Positions 16,034 to 23,595 of a stretch of 64,000 nucleotides of DNA are shown piece after piece. Numbering within the stretch: the stretch's first letter is position 1; each line of letters opens with the position of its first letter. The translations under genes and the position numbers were made by a program. The notes beneath the pieces are model-generated. The model did no database searches and had not been told where the DNA came from. It saw nothing but the letters and a program-made list of their open reading frames with translations. Source of the DNA: JAUVPB01 sp965223695 (GTDB lineage: Bacteria > Actinomycetota > Thermoleophilia > Gaiellales > Gaiellaceae); assembly GCA_965223695.1 (NCBI GenBank), contig CBDCXJ010000031.1, positions 62,001-126,000 on the forward strand, written 5' to 3'.

Positions 16034-17572
16034 ATGGCGCCCGACTCCAGCCGCTTCGCACCGCTACGCCGAGGGCTCGTGCTCGCTGCCGCGCTCGCGC
16101 TCGTCGCACTCGTAGCTGCGGCCTGTACCGGCTCTGACAGCGCGTCCGAACCGGCCACCCCGCCCGCGGAGGCCGAGGCTGCCGAGCCGCCCGCCGCACA
16201 GCCCGAGGCGCCCGAGCCCGCTCCAGGCGAGCCGCCGGCCCCATCCGCTAGCGGCTCGAGCTCAGAGTCCGTGCCCGTCAGCTTCTCGCGCGACATCGAG
16301 CCGATCGTCACGGGCACCTGCGCTCAGTGCCACACTGGCAACGGACCGGGGACACAACACGTCACGATGGAGACAGCGGGTGACGTCGCCGATGTCGCTG
16401 ACGTCGCGGCAAGCCTCGTCAGCCTCAGGCTCATGCCGCCCTGGCCTGCCGCCGGGACAAGTGTCGCCTTCGCCGACGACTGGAGCCTGAGCGACGACGA
16501 GATCGCGGCCCTCACGCAATGGGCGGCCGACGGGGCGCCGCTCGACGTCGACAGCGAGAAGGCAATCGTGTCAACCGCCGGCGTCTTCAGCCTCGAGGCT
16601 CCGGATACCGTCCTCGGCCCCTCAGAGGGCTTCGACGGCGGTGCCGGAGACGATGACCAGTACCGCTGCTTCATCTACGACCCGGAACTCACCGCTGAGG
16701 CGTGGATGCAGGCATACGAGTTCCTCCCCGACCAGACCGCGGTCGTGCACCACGCGATTGGCTACCTCGTGCCGGGCTCGGTCCGCGAGCGCGCACTCGC
16801 TCGCGCCGCAGAGGATCAGGCCGGCGGCTGGGAGTGCTTCGGCGCCTCCGGCGTCGGAGAAGACGAGATCTTTCTCGGCTGGGCTCCCGGGCAGGGTCCA
16901 GTGCGTTTCCCCGAGGGATCTGGCCTTCGACTCGAGCCGGGCGACTTCCTGATCATCCAGATCCATTACCACTTCGACATCGACGCACCGGCCGATTTCT
17001 CGGGCATCGCGATCGATTTCGCCGAGCCAGGCCAGGACCTCGACGAGGTCATCATCGAGGAGTTCGTAGCGCCCGCCGAGATCCCCTGTGGACCCAACGA
17101 GAGTGGCCCGCTGTGCGATCGATCGGCAGCGCTGACGAACGCGATCCAGAAGTACGGGCGCGAGGGAGTCGGAGCCAACCCGATTCTGCAGGCCTGCGGC
17201 GGAGCGTCGTCGGTCGACTTCGTCGACGGGATCCCGAGCGCGCGCTGTGACAACCCGATCGCGACGCGCGGGCAAATCATCTCAGTCCTCGGTCACGAGC
17301 ACGAGCTAGGCCATTCGTTCAAGCTCACGCTCAATCCGGGCACCCCCGACGAGCAGGTGCTGCTCGACATCCCCCGCTGGGAGTTCGGGTGGCAGTTCAA
17401 CTACTACCCGATCGACGAGATCATGGTCAAGCCCGGAGACTGGGTGCGCATCGAATGTAGCTGGGATCGCACGTTGCGCGACCCCGAGCTCGAGCCGGCC
17501 TACGTGCTCTGGGCGGACGGCACCGACGACGAGATGTGCTTCGGAACGATGACCGTCCGCGAGCTCAGCTGA
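16034..17572 (+). CDS. Lipoprotein with c-type haem motif and copper monooxygenase-like domain
   Basis: 512 residues. A signal peptide ends at a lipobox-like LVAAAC, then a Pro/Glu/Ala linker to about residue 75. CAQCH at 96-100 is a haem c attachment motif in a small cytochrome-like domain. From about 190 to the end it resembles copper type II, ascorbate-dependent monooxygenases (PHM fold): VVHHAIGY (His239, His240), IHYHF (His311, His313), GHEHELGH (His421, His423) and the possible copper ligand Met501 in EMCFGTM. It should sit outside the cytoplasmic membrane and oxidise an unknown substrate, perhaps with electrons delivered via the haem. No redox partner is adjacent. Confidence 0.82.
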   Translation: MAPDSSRFAPLRRGLVLAAALALVALVAAACTGSDSASEPATPPAEAEAAEPPAAQPEAPEPAPGEPPAPSASGSSSESVPVSFSRDIEPIVTGTCAQCHTGNGPGTQHVTMETAGDVADVADVAASLVSLRLMPPWPAAGTSVAFADDWSLSDDEIAALTQWAADGAPLDVDSEKAIVSTAGVFSLEAPDTVLGPSEGFDGGAGDDDQYRCFIYDPELTAEAWMQAYEFLPDQTAVVHHAIGYLVPGSVRERALARAAEDQAGGWECFGASGVGEDEIFLGWAPGQGPVRFPEGSGLRLEPGDFLIIQIHYHFDIDAPADFSGIAIDFAEPGQDLDEVIIEEFVAPAEIPCGPNESGPLCDRSAALTNAIQKYGREGVGANPILQACGGASSVDFVDGIPSARCDNPIATRGQIISVLGHEHELGHSFKLTLNPGTPDEQVLLDIPRWEFGWQFNYYPIDEIMVKPGDWVRIECSWDRTLRDPELEPAYVLWADGTDDEMCFGTMTVRELS

Positions 17573-17619
17573 GTACCGCTCCTCGCCCGCCTCTTCAACC
17601 GAATCACGGAGATATCGGA

Positions 17620-17649
17620 GCGGGAGGCCGCTGGGAGTCGGCCTCCCGC
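17620..17649. terminator. Strong GC hairpin between monooxygenase gene and tRNA-Glu
   Basis: Perfect 11-bp stem (GCGGGAGGCCG / CGGCCTCCCGC) with an 8-base loop, 48 nt past the plus-strand stop at 17572. No oligo-T follows. It could serve as a terminator for the monooxygenase gene, and from the other side for tRNA-Glu. Confidence 0.5.
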
Positions 17650-17755
17650 CGAGATGCGGAACGTCGAGCTCTCGAGCGATGGTTGACTCGAAAGCTCGCC
17701 GCCCGTTCAGTGTCGCAGGTTCTATTCGCGCCGCAACTCGAACAGAATCGGCGGA

Positions 17756-17828
17756 AGGCCCGTACGGGATTCGAACCCGTGTTACCGGCGTGAGAGGCCA
17801 GCGTCCTAGGCCACTAGACGAACGGGCC
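17756..17828 (-). tRNA. tRNA-Glu (anticodon CTC)
   Basis: 73-nt cloverleaf on the minus strand: acceptor GGCCCGT/ACGGGCC, anticodon stem CTGGC/GCCGG with loop CTCTCAC (anticodon CTC), and T arm ACGGG-TTCGAAT-CCCGT. CCA is not encoded. Oriented away from the GMC oxidoreductase gene. Confidence 0.96.
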
Positions 17829-17896
17829 GTACCGGGCAAGAATACAGAAGCAGGCGCTACGCTCGCCTCGCGCAGGGTCTTGTCGAGGAGGGCGGT

Positions 17897-19429
17897 ATGG
17901 AGCATTTCGACGTCGTCGTAGTTGGTGCCGGGTCGAGCGGCGGCATCGTGGCGTCGCGACTCTCCGAGAACCCCGATCGCTCGGTGCTCCTGCTCGAGGC
18001 CGGCCCCGATTTCCCGGACGAGGAGGAGCTGGCACCGCTCTTCGCCGTCAGCGGTGGCCAGGCCTGGTTCCCCGCCGGCATTCCCGAGATGGACTGGGGC
18101 TACTGGAACGAGCCGATGCCGAACAGTCATCGCGTGCGACTGGCACGCGGGAGGCTGGTCGGGGGCTCCTCGATGGTCAACGGCTGCGTCGCCGTGCGCG
18201 GTGCCCCGTTCGACTACGACCGCTGGGCGAGCTTCGGCAACACGGGCTGGTCATGGGCCGACGTGCTTCCCTACTTCCTCGAGATCGAGAACGACCTCGA
18301 CTTCGGTGAGGAGGAGCTGCACAACACGACCGGCCCGATCCCGGTTCGACGCTTCTGGGAGCGCAGCTGGGACCCGGTACACCACGCCTTCGTCGAGGCC
18401 TGCGTCGACATGGGACTCGAGTACGAGCGCGACCTGAACAAGCCGCAGGCGAGCGTCGCGACCGTGGGGCCCTGGCCGCAGAATCGCCACCGCGAGATCC
18501 GCATGGGCACGCTTGTCACGTACATCCGCGCCGCGCGCGGGCGAGAGAACTTCACCCTTCGATCTGACGCGCTCGTCGATCGGGTGCTGCTTGACGGAAC
18601 TACGGCGCGGGGCGTCGCTTACTTCGACGCGAGTGGCGAGCGCCAGGAGGTTCACGCCGACCTCGTCATCGTCGCCGCAGGCGCCTACTCGACGCCGCCG
18701 CTCCTCCAGCGCTCGGGTATCGGTGTCGCCGAGGAGCTGCGCGCCGCCGGCATCCAGCCGCTCCACGAGCTTCCGGTCGGCCACGGCCTTCTCGACCACG
18801 CCAACTGCGCGTTCGTCATGCACGCGCCGGCACTCTCGGAGCGCCTGGGCCGCCTTTTCCTCACCAGCTGCCGGGCGCCGCTCGGGATGCTCGACGAACC
18901 CGAGTGGCAGGCATTCCCTGTGCCGCTCGACGAGGACGATGGCACGGCCGCCATCATCATCCGTCACAACCGCCAGGAGGCCGAGGGCTACGTCCGCGCG
19001 CAGAGCGCTGACCCGGCGCAGGCGCCCATTATCGATCACCGCTACGGGTCGGTCGAGCGCGACCTCGAGCGCTTCGCCCACGGCTGGGAGTTCTTCCGCG
19101 AGGCGATCGAGAAGCCCGCGTTCGCGAAGACGGGCGCGCGCGAGCTAACCGCGGGCGAGGACCCGCGCGAGATCGCGCTCAGATGCCTTCAGACCGCGCA
19201 GCACCCCGTCGGCTCGTGCCGGATGGGGCCCGCCAGCGACCCGCGGACGGTCGTCGATCCCGACCTGCACGTCCACGGGATCGACCGTCTGATGGTCGCC
19301 GACTCGAGCATCTTCCCCGACAACGTCATGAACAACACGAACTTGACTTGCTACGTGATCGGCGAGATCGCGGCGGACATCGTCGACGGCGCCCGCCACC
19401 AGCCGTACGAGCTGGCGCTTACTCGATAG
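17897..19429 (+). CDS. GMC-family FAD oxidoreductase (choline dehydrogenase-like)
   Basis: 510 residues from ATG 17897. FAD-binding GxGxxG at the N-terminus (DVVVVGAGSSGGIVASRL), ARGRLVGGSSMVNGCVAVRG (GMC signature 1), GAYSTPPLLQRSGIG (signature 2), and the C-terminal AQHPVGSCRMG with the conserved active-site His, then FPDNVMNNTNLTCYVIGE. Members oxidise alcohols such as choline, alkanols or sugars. The substrate is unclear. Its stop overlaps the convergent RidA gene by 11 nt. Confidence 0.92.
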   Translation: MEHFDVVVVGAGSSGGIVASRLSENPDRSVLLLEAGPDFPDEEELAPLFAVSGGQAWFPAGIPEMDWGYWNEPMPNSHRVRLARGRLVGGSSMVNGCVAVRGAPFDYDRWASFGNTGWSWADVLPYFLEIENDLDFGEEELHNTTGPIPVRRFWERSWDPVHHAFVEACVDMGLEYERDLNKPQASVATVGPWPQNRHREIRMGTLVTYIRAARGRENFTLRSDALVDRVLLDGTTARGVAYFDASGERQEVHADLVIVAAGAYSTPPLLQRSGIGVAEELRAAGIQPLHELPVGHGLLDHANCAFVMHAPALSERLGRLFLTSCRAPLGMLDEPEWQAFPVPLDEDDGTAAIIIRHNRQEAEGYVRAQSADPAQAPIIDHRYGSVERDLERFAHGWEFFREAIEKPAFAKTGARELTAGEDPREIALRCLQTAQHPVGSCRMGPASDPRTVVDPDLHVHGIDRLMVADSSIFPDNVMNNTNLTCYVIGEIAADIVDGARHQPYELALTR

Positions 19430-19766
19430 CGGCGACGGCCATTATTTCGACCAGGAGATTCGGCAGCGCGAGGTTCGACTCAACCGTCGCCCGCGCGGGT
19501 GGCTGACCGGGCGCGACCCAGTCGTTCCAGACGTCGTTCATCTCGCTGAACGTCGAGATGTCGACCAGCCAGATGTTCGCGCTGAGCAGGTTCGACTTGT
19601 CGCTGCCGACCTCCGCGAGGAGCTCGTCGATCTGCTGGAGGATGTCGATCGTCTGATCGCGCACGGTGTCTCCTGTGCGCGCGATCTGTCCGGACAGGTA
19701 CACCGTGTCGCCGAGGACGACGGCCTGGCTGAGGTTTGGCTTGACGCCGAGTCGCTCGATTGCCAC
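19419..19766 (-). CDS. RidA-family protein
   Basis: 115 residues from GTG 19766, chosen because AAGGAG lies 8 nt upstream and the protein then begins as the family does. RidA proteins hydrolyse reactive enamine/imine intermediates released by PLP enzymes, or act in related ring-cleavage pathways. Seen here: VVLGDTVYLSGQIA, QIDELLAEVGSDKSNLLSANIWL, and PPARATVESNLALPNLLVEI, which carries the conserved Arg (near residue 98) that binds the substrate carboxylate. It is the last gene of the gltX - alcohol dehydrogenase - hydrolase - RidA series. Confidence 0.9.
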   Translation of the reverse strand: MAIERLGVKPNLSQAVVLGDTVYLSGQIARTGDTVRDQTIDILQQIDELLAEVGSDKSNLLSANIWLVDISTFSEMNDVWNDWVAPGQPPARATVESNLALPNLLVEIMAVAAIE

Positions 19767-19809
19767 GGGATTCGCTCCTTCTTTCGCGTGTGCATGGATC
19801 CAGGCTCGT

Positions 19810-20547
19810 CTAGCGCTCGACCTGCGAGCCGCCGACGACTGCCTCTTCGCCCGAAGCAAAGCGCACCCACGCCTTGTGGGTGCCGTCGTAGTCGGGGCCC
19901 CAGAGCAGCAGCGTCGCATCCTCGCCGCGCACCTTGCACGGCTGGTTGCTGGCCTCGTCGGCGCCGCGCCAGGCGCGGACGAAGACGTTTGTGTCGTACT
20001 CATCGCCGATCGTCGACGGCTCGCAGTGGCCCGGATGGATCCGAGTCTCGGCGGGCAGGCCTATGAGCCGTTCCATGACCGAGTGCTTGTGCCCGTCGAA
20101 GATCGCGCCCCGACCGCGCGTGCCGCCGACCGTTCCCCTGAACAGGCAGTCGGCCGTGAAGCAGTCGGCGCCACCGATCAGGTACGCGAGATGTCCGGGG
20201 CTGTGCCCGGGTGTTGCGATCGCCTCGATCTCGAGCTCGCCCGAGCTAAGCGTCTCGCCGTCCTCGATCGTCTGGTCGACGCCGAAGCTCAGCTGGGCCG
20301 CCGACGTCGAGCTCGCAACGAGCGGCGCGTCGAAGCGTTCGCGCATCGCCTCGACGCCGACGACGTGGTCCACGTCCTCGTGCGTCAGAAGGATGTGCGT
20401 GATCGTGATGCCCTCGCTCTCGGCTCGGGCGAGGAGTGCGTCGTGCTCGCCGTTTCCGTCCATGAGCACACCGCTCCCGCCCGGGCCGTCGGCGACCAGG
20501 TAGGCGTTCGACAACCACGAGGAGTGCTCGGCTCGGTCGATGATCAT
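19810..20547 (-). CDS. Metallo-beta-lactamase-fold protein with altered metal motif
   Basis: 245 residues. The fold is clear: THEDVDHVVG at 55-64, TPGHSPGHLAYL, TADCLFRG and the late HPGHCEP. The canonical HxHxDH reads His56-Glu-Asp58-Val-Asp60-His61, so the second His is Asp. That would change or weaken one metal site. It lies 34 nt after a class III-type alcohol dehydrogenase; a similar pairing is known next to mycothiol-dependent formaldehyde dehydrogenase in mycobacteria. It may process the thioester product, but this is inference. Confidence 0.83.
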   Translation of the reverse strand: MIIDRAEHSSWLSNAYLVADGPGGSGVLMDGNGEHDALLARAESEGITITHILLTHEDVDHVVGVEAMRERFDAPLVASSTSAAQLSFGVDQTIEDGETLSSGELEIEAIATPGHSPGHLAYLIGGADCFTADCLFRGTVGGTRGRGAIFDGHKHSVMERLIGLPAETRIHPGHCEPSTIGDEYDTNVFVRAWRGADEASNQPCKVRGEDATLLLWGPDYDGTHKAWVRFASGEEAVVGGSQVER

Positions 20548-20581
20548 CTCGGCATCCTTTCGAATCTGCGGCGCACGCCGT

Positions 20582-21688
20582 CTAGTGCAGCTCGATCACG
20601 CTGCGGATCCCATCCTGGGCCTCCATCAGCTCGAACCCGCGATTTACGTCGTCCAGTGAGATTCTGTGCGACACGAACGAGTCCACGTCGATCTCGCCCG
20701 CAAGGTAGCGCTCGACGAGCTTGGGAACCTCGTCGCGCCCCTTTACGCCACCGAACGATGATCCCGCGATGCGCCGGCCCGTGATCAGGAAACGCGGGAT
20801 GACATCGAGCGTCTCGCCCTTGCCGGCGACTCCGGCCACGGTGCAGAGGCCCCAGCCCATTCGGGCCGACTCGACGGCCTGGCGCATGACGGCGACGCTG
20901 CCTGTCGCCTCAAATGTGTAGTCGGCGCCGAAGCCGTCCGTTTCCTCGACGATCCGCTCGACGATGTCCTCACCGCCGACCATCGTCTCGGTCGCCCCGT
21001 GCTGGCGTGCGAGGGCGAGGCGATCGTCAGATAGGTCGACGCAGATGATCCGCTCCGCGCCCTGGAGCCGGCAGCCGACAACGGCACCGAGGCCGACCAT
21101 TCCGGCGCCGAAGACGACGCAGGTCGAGCCGGCGTCGACCTTGGCCGTGTTCGTCGCGGCGCCGATGCCGGTCGAGAGCCCGCACGCGAACAGGCACGCG
21201 CGATCGAGTGGCGCCTCGGGCGTGACCTTCGCAAGCGCGATCTCGGGCATGACCGTGTACTCCGCGAACGTCGACGTTCCCATGAAGTGGCGAATCGGCT
21301 CGCCGTCGAGCGCGAGCCGCGGCGTTCCGTCCGGGAGGAACCCCTGGCCCTGCATCTCGCGGATCGCGAGGCAGATATTCGTCTTCGAGCTCTGACAGTG
21401 CACGCACTCCCGGCATTGTGGCGAGAAGAGCGTTACGACGTGATCGCCAGGTGCGACATCCGTCACACCCTCGCCTACTTTCTCGACGACGCCTGCGCCC
21501 TCGTGGCCAAGTACCGTCGGTGCGTAGCCCGAGGGGTCGACGCCCGAAGCCGTGTACAGGTCGGTGTGACACACGCCGCACGCTTCGAGCCGCACGAGCA
21601 CCTCGCCCTGCCTGGGCTCAGCGAGATCGAGCTCCTGAACGACGAGTGGCTTGCCGAATTCCTCCAGTACAGCGGCGCGCATCTTCAT
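20582..21688 (-). CDS. Zinc-dependent alcohol dehydrogenase, class III (formaldehyde dehydrogenase-like)
   Basis: 368 residues from ATG 21688, which has AGGAG 9 nt upstream; the ATG two codons later is also possible. Catalytic zinc ligands are Cys40 (CGVCHTD), His62 and Glu63 (GHEG). Structural zinc ligands are Cys92, Cys95, Cys98 and Cys106. The NAD-binding segment VFGAGMVGLGAV follows. MGTSTFAEYTV and FGGVKGRDEVPKLVERY are typical of class III enzymes, which oxidise S-hydroxymethyl adducts of glutathione, or mycothiol in Actinobacteria. Likely role is formaldehyde detoxification; the actual thiol is not determined. Confidence 0.9.
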   Translation of the reverse strand: MKMRAAVLEEFGKPLVVQELDLAEPRQGEVLVRLEACGVCHTDLYTASGVDPSGYAPTVLGHEGAGVVEKVGEGVTDVAPGDHVVTLFSPQCRECVHCQSSKTNICLAIREMQGQGFLPDGTPRLALDGEPIRHFMGTSTFAEYTVMPEIALAKVTPEAPLDRACLFACGLSTGIGAATNTAKVDAGSTCVVFGAGMVGLGAVVGCRLQGAERIICVDLSDDRLALARQHGATETMVGGEDIVERIVEETDGFGADYTFEATGSVAVMRQAVESARMGWGLCTVAGVAGKGETLDVIPRFLITGRRIAGSSFGGVKGRDEVPKLVERYLAGEIDVDSFVSHRISLDDVNRGFELMEAQDGIRSVIELH

Positions 21689-21781
21689 GCGTCGCTCTCC
21701 TTTCCTTGGGCGGGGCCCGCGCATCGTAGTCAGGGCCAACACGCTCGGCGAGCAGCGAAGCACCGCCGCGGAGGGGAGAAC

Positions 21782-23053
21782 CTAGACGAGTGCGGCAGCG
21801 CGCTCGAGTCGGGCTAGCGACTCATCGCGGCCGAGTAGCTCGAGCGACTCGAAGAGACCTGGCGAGATCTTCGAGCCGGTGATCGCCATGCGGACCGGCT
21901 GGAACGCCTTGCGTGGCTTCAAATCGAGCCGCTCTGACATATCGCGCAGCCCCGCCTCGATCGCCGCTGCCTCGAACGGGTCGGCGCCCGCCAGCACGCA
22001 TGCGGCGGCAGCGAGGATCTCGCCCGAGTCACCGAGCTGCTCGGCGGTCGGCTCGGGCTCGCCGAAGAGAAAGCGGCAGAAGTCCGGGTACTCACCCAGC
22101 GTCGCGATCTTCTCCTGGACGAGGGGAACGCTCGCGCGCACGGTGTCTTCGTCGCCGTCGAAGTCCTGCTCGGCGAGGTACGTCGACAGCGCTTCCACGT
22201 AGTCGTCGGGAGCCAGCTCGCGCAGGTGCACGCCGTTCAACCACGTGAGCTTCTCGTAGTCGAAGGTCGCCGGGCTCGTCCCGACACGCTCGAGCGAGAA
22301 GCCACCCATGAGGTCATCACGGGACATCACCGTGGTCTTGTCGTCGAGGCTCCAGCCGAGCAACGCGAGGTAGTTCATCATCGCGGCCGGTAGGTAGCCA
22401 GTACTCCTGAACTCCTCGATCGAGACGGCGCCGTGACGCTTCGAGAGCTTCTTGCCGTCGGTGCCGAAGACGTTGGGCACGTGGGCGAAGGAGGGCCGCT
22501 CACAGCCGAGCGCGTCGAGCACGAGCAGCTGCTTTGGCGTATTCGACACGTGATCGTCGCCGCGGATCACGTGCGTGATCTCGGTGTTTGCATCGTCGAC
22601 CGGCGCCGCGAAGTTGTACGTCGCGCGCCCGTCGGAGCGAAGCAACACGAAGTCTTCGATATCGGCGTTCCCGACCTCGACGGGGCCCTTCACGAGATCG
22701 GTCCACCCCGTCGCCTCTTCATCCGGCACACGGAGCCGCACAGCGCCATCGTCCTCGTACGCGGCACCGGATTCGAGCAGGCTCTGAGCAGCCGCCGTGT
22801 GAGCGGGCGCGTTGTCGAGCTGGAAGGTCGGCTCTGCGTCCCAATCGAGACCGAGCCACGTCAGCGACGCAAGGATCTGCTCGGTGGCCTGGTCGACCTC
22901 ACGGCTCGTGTCGGTGTTCTCGATGCGAACGAGGAACTCGCCGCCAGCGTTACGCGCGAACAGCCAGTTGAAGAGTGCCGTACGAACGCCTCCGATATGC
23001 AGGAAGCCGGTCGGGCTCGGCGCGAAGCGGACGCGTGGGCTCACGCGCGTCAT
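21782..23053 (-). CDS. gltX: Glutamyl-tRNA synthetase
   Basis: 423 residues from ATG 23053 (MTRVSPRVRFAPSPTG); an earlier start at 23080 is less likely. Class I motifs: HIGG at 19-22 and GKKLSKRHG near residue 230. RGDDHVSNTPKQ and the anticodon-binding helical domain follow, ending in the usual LERAAALV-type tail, so it is complete, although shorter than the typical 460-490 residues. It charges tRNA-Glu, and in organisms lacking GlnRS also tRNA-Gln. It is divergent from the OsmC gene, with 46 nt between starts. Confidence 0.96.
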   Translation of the reverse strand: MTRVSPRVRFAPSPTGFLHIGGVRTALFNWLFARNAGGEFLVRIENTDTSREVDQATEQILASLTWLGLDWDAEPTFQLDNAPAHTAAAQSLLESGAAYEDDGAVRLRVPDEEATGWTDLVKGPVEVGNADIEDFVLLRSDGRATYNFAAPVDDANTEITHVIRGDDHVSNTPKQLLVLDALGCERPSFAHVPNVFGTDGKKLSKRHGAVSIEEFRSTGYLPAAMMNYLALLGWSLDDKTTVMSRDDLMGGFSLERVGTSPATFDYEKLTWLNGVHLRELAPDDYVEALSTYLAEQDFDGDEDTVRASVPLVQEKIATLGEYPDFCRFLFGEPEPTAEQLGDSGEILAAAACVLAGADPFEAAAIEAGLRDMSERLDLKPRKAFQPVRMAITGSKISPGLFESLELLGRDESLARLERAAALV

Positions 23054-23099
23054 CGTAGTGTCTGTACCGTGCGTGGCCACAGCGAGAGAGAGGAGTGCC

Positions 23100-23552
23100 G
23101 TGGCTGACGATGGCTTGTTCCACTTCGTGGCCGAGACCTACTCGAGCAACACGTCTGGCCGGGCGTTTCAGAAGGTCAGAGGCAACAACTTCGTCATCGA
23201 CGACCCGGCGCCCCCGCCCTACGACGGGCCGGGCGAGTCGCCCAACGCCGGCGAGTACTTCGTCTCGGGCATCACCGGTTGCGCCGTGCTGATGATGCAC
23301 CGGATCGCGCGCGCCGAGGATCTTCCTCTCGAGGGCTGCCACGTCACGATGGACGTCGCACTCGACCGCGAGAAGGAGCGAGGCGAGCACACGCTCCTCG
23401 ACGTAGCTCATATGCACTTCAGCTTCGCGGGCGTCGACGACGAGCAGGCCTCGCGACTGGTCCACATTTTCAAAGCGACCTGACCCCTCTATGGATCGGT
23501 CGCGGTCGCGACCCCCGACACGACAATCGAGTACGACACAAACTTCTCCTGA
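23100..23552 (+). CDS. OsmC-family peroxidase, candidate selenoprotein (in-frame TGA at 23481-23483)
   Basis: GTG 23100 has AGGAG four bases upstream. Normal translation would stop at TGA 23481 after 127 residues. Read through, the same frame continues for 22 residues (PLYGSVAVATPDTT...) to TGA 23550. OsmC/Ohr-type proteins reduce peroxides with two conserved cysteines. The first is here as Cys61 (ITGCAVLMM). The second normally lies in a C-P-x-Y-G-[TS] segment, and here reads TGA-P-L-Y-G-S, so residue 128 would be selenocysteine. A GGTC-loop hairpin follows the TGA (separate entry). Without read-through the protein lacks its second redox residue and last strand. No sel genes are in the window. 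A TGC/TGT-to-TGA mutation or sequencing error is the alternative. Confidence 0.8.
23498..23513 (+). promoter_or_regulatory. SECIS-like hairpin downstream of the in-frame TGA
   Basis: Stem GGTCGC / GCGACC (6 perfect bp) closes a GGTC loop at 23504-23507. The stem starts 14 nt, and the loop 20 nt, after TGA 23481-23483. In E. coli fdhF the insertion element also has a GGUC apical loop on a short GC stem about 18 nt after the UGA. The hairpin lies inside the coding frame, as bacterial elements do. Confidence 0.72.
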
Positions 23553-23566
23553 GCGCCCCGCTCAGG
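23548..23566 (+). terminator. Hairpin over the distal stop codon of the OsmC gene
   Basis: Perfect 8-bp stem CCTGAGCG / CGCTCAGG with a CCC loop; the final TGA (23550-23552) is inside the left arm. There is no oligo-T, so termination is uncertain. It lies between the OsmC gene and nfo. Confidence 0.45.
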
Positions 23567-23595
23567 CTTCGACGCGCAGCGGCACTGCCCTACCC

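Noticed and set aside
17678..17689. Another copy of the dispersed element (GATGGTTGACTC)
   Set aside because: It matches only 12 bases of the variant arm, lacks the palindromic half and does not lie upstream of a gene in the matching orientation.
23491..23595. Upstream extension of the endonuclease IV gene
   Set aside because: The frame is open, but it covers the OsmC C-terminal coding region and hairpins in another frame, and the family N-terminus begins at 23596.
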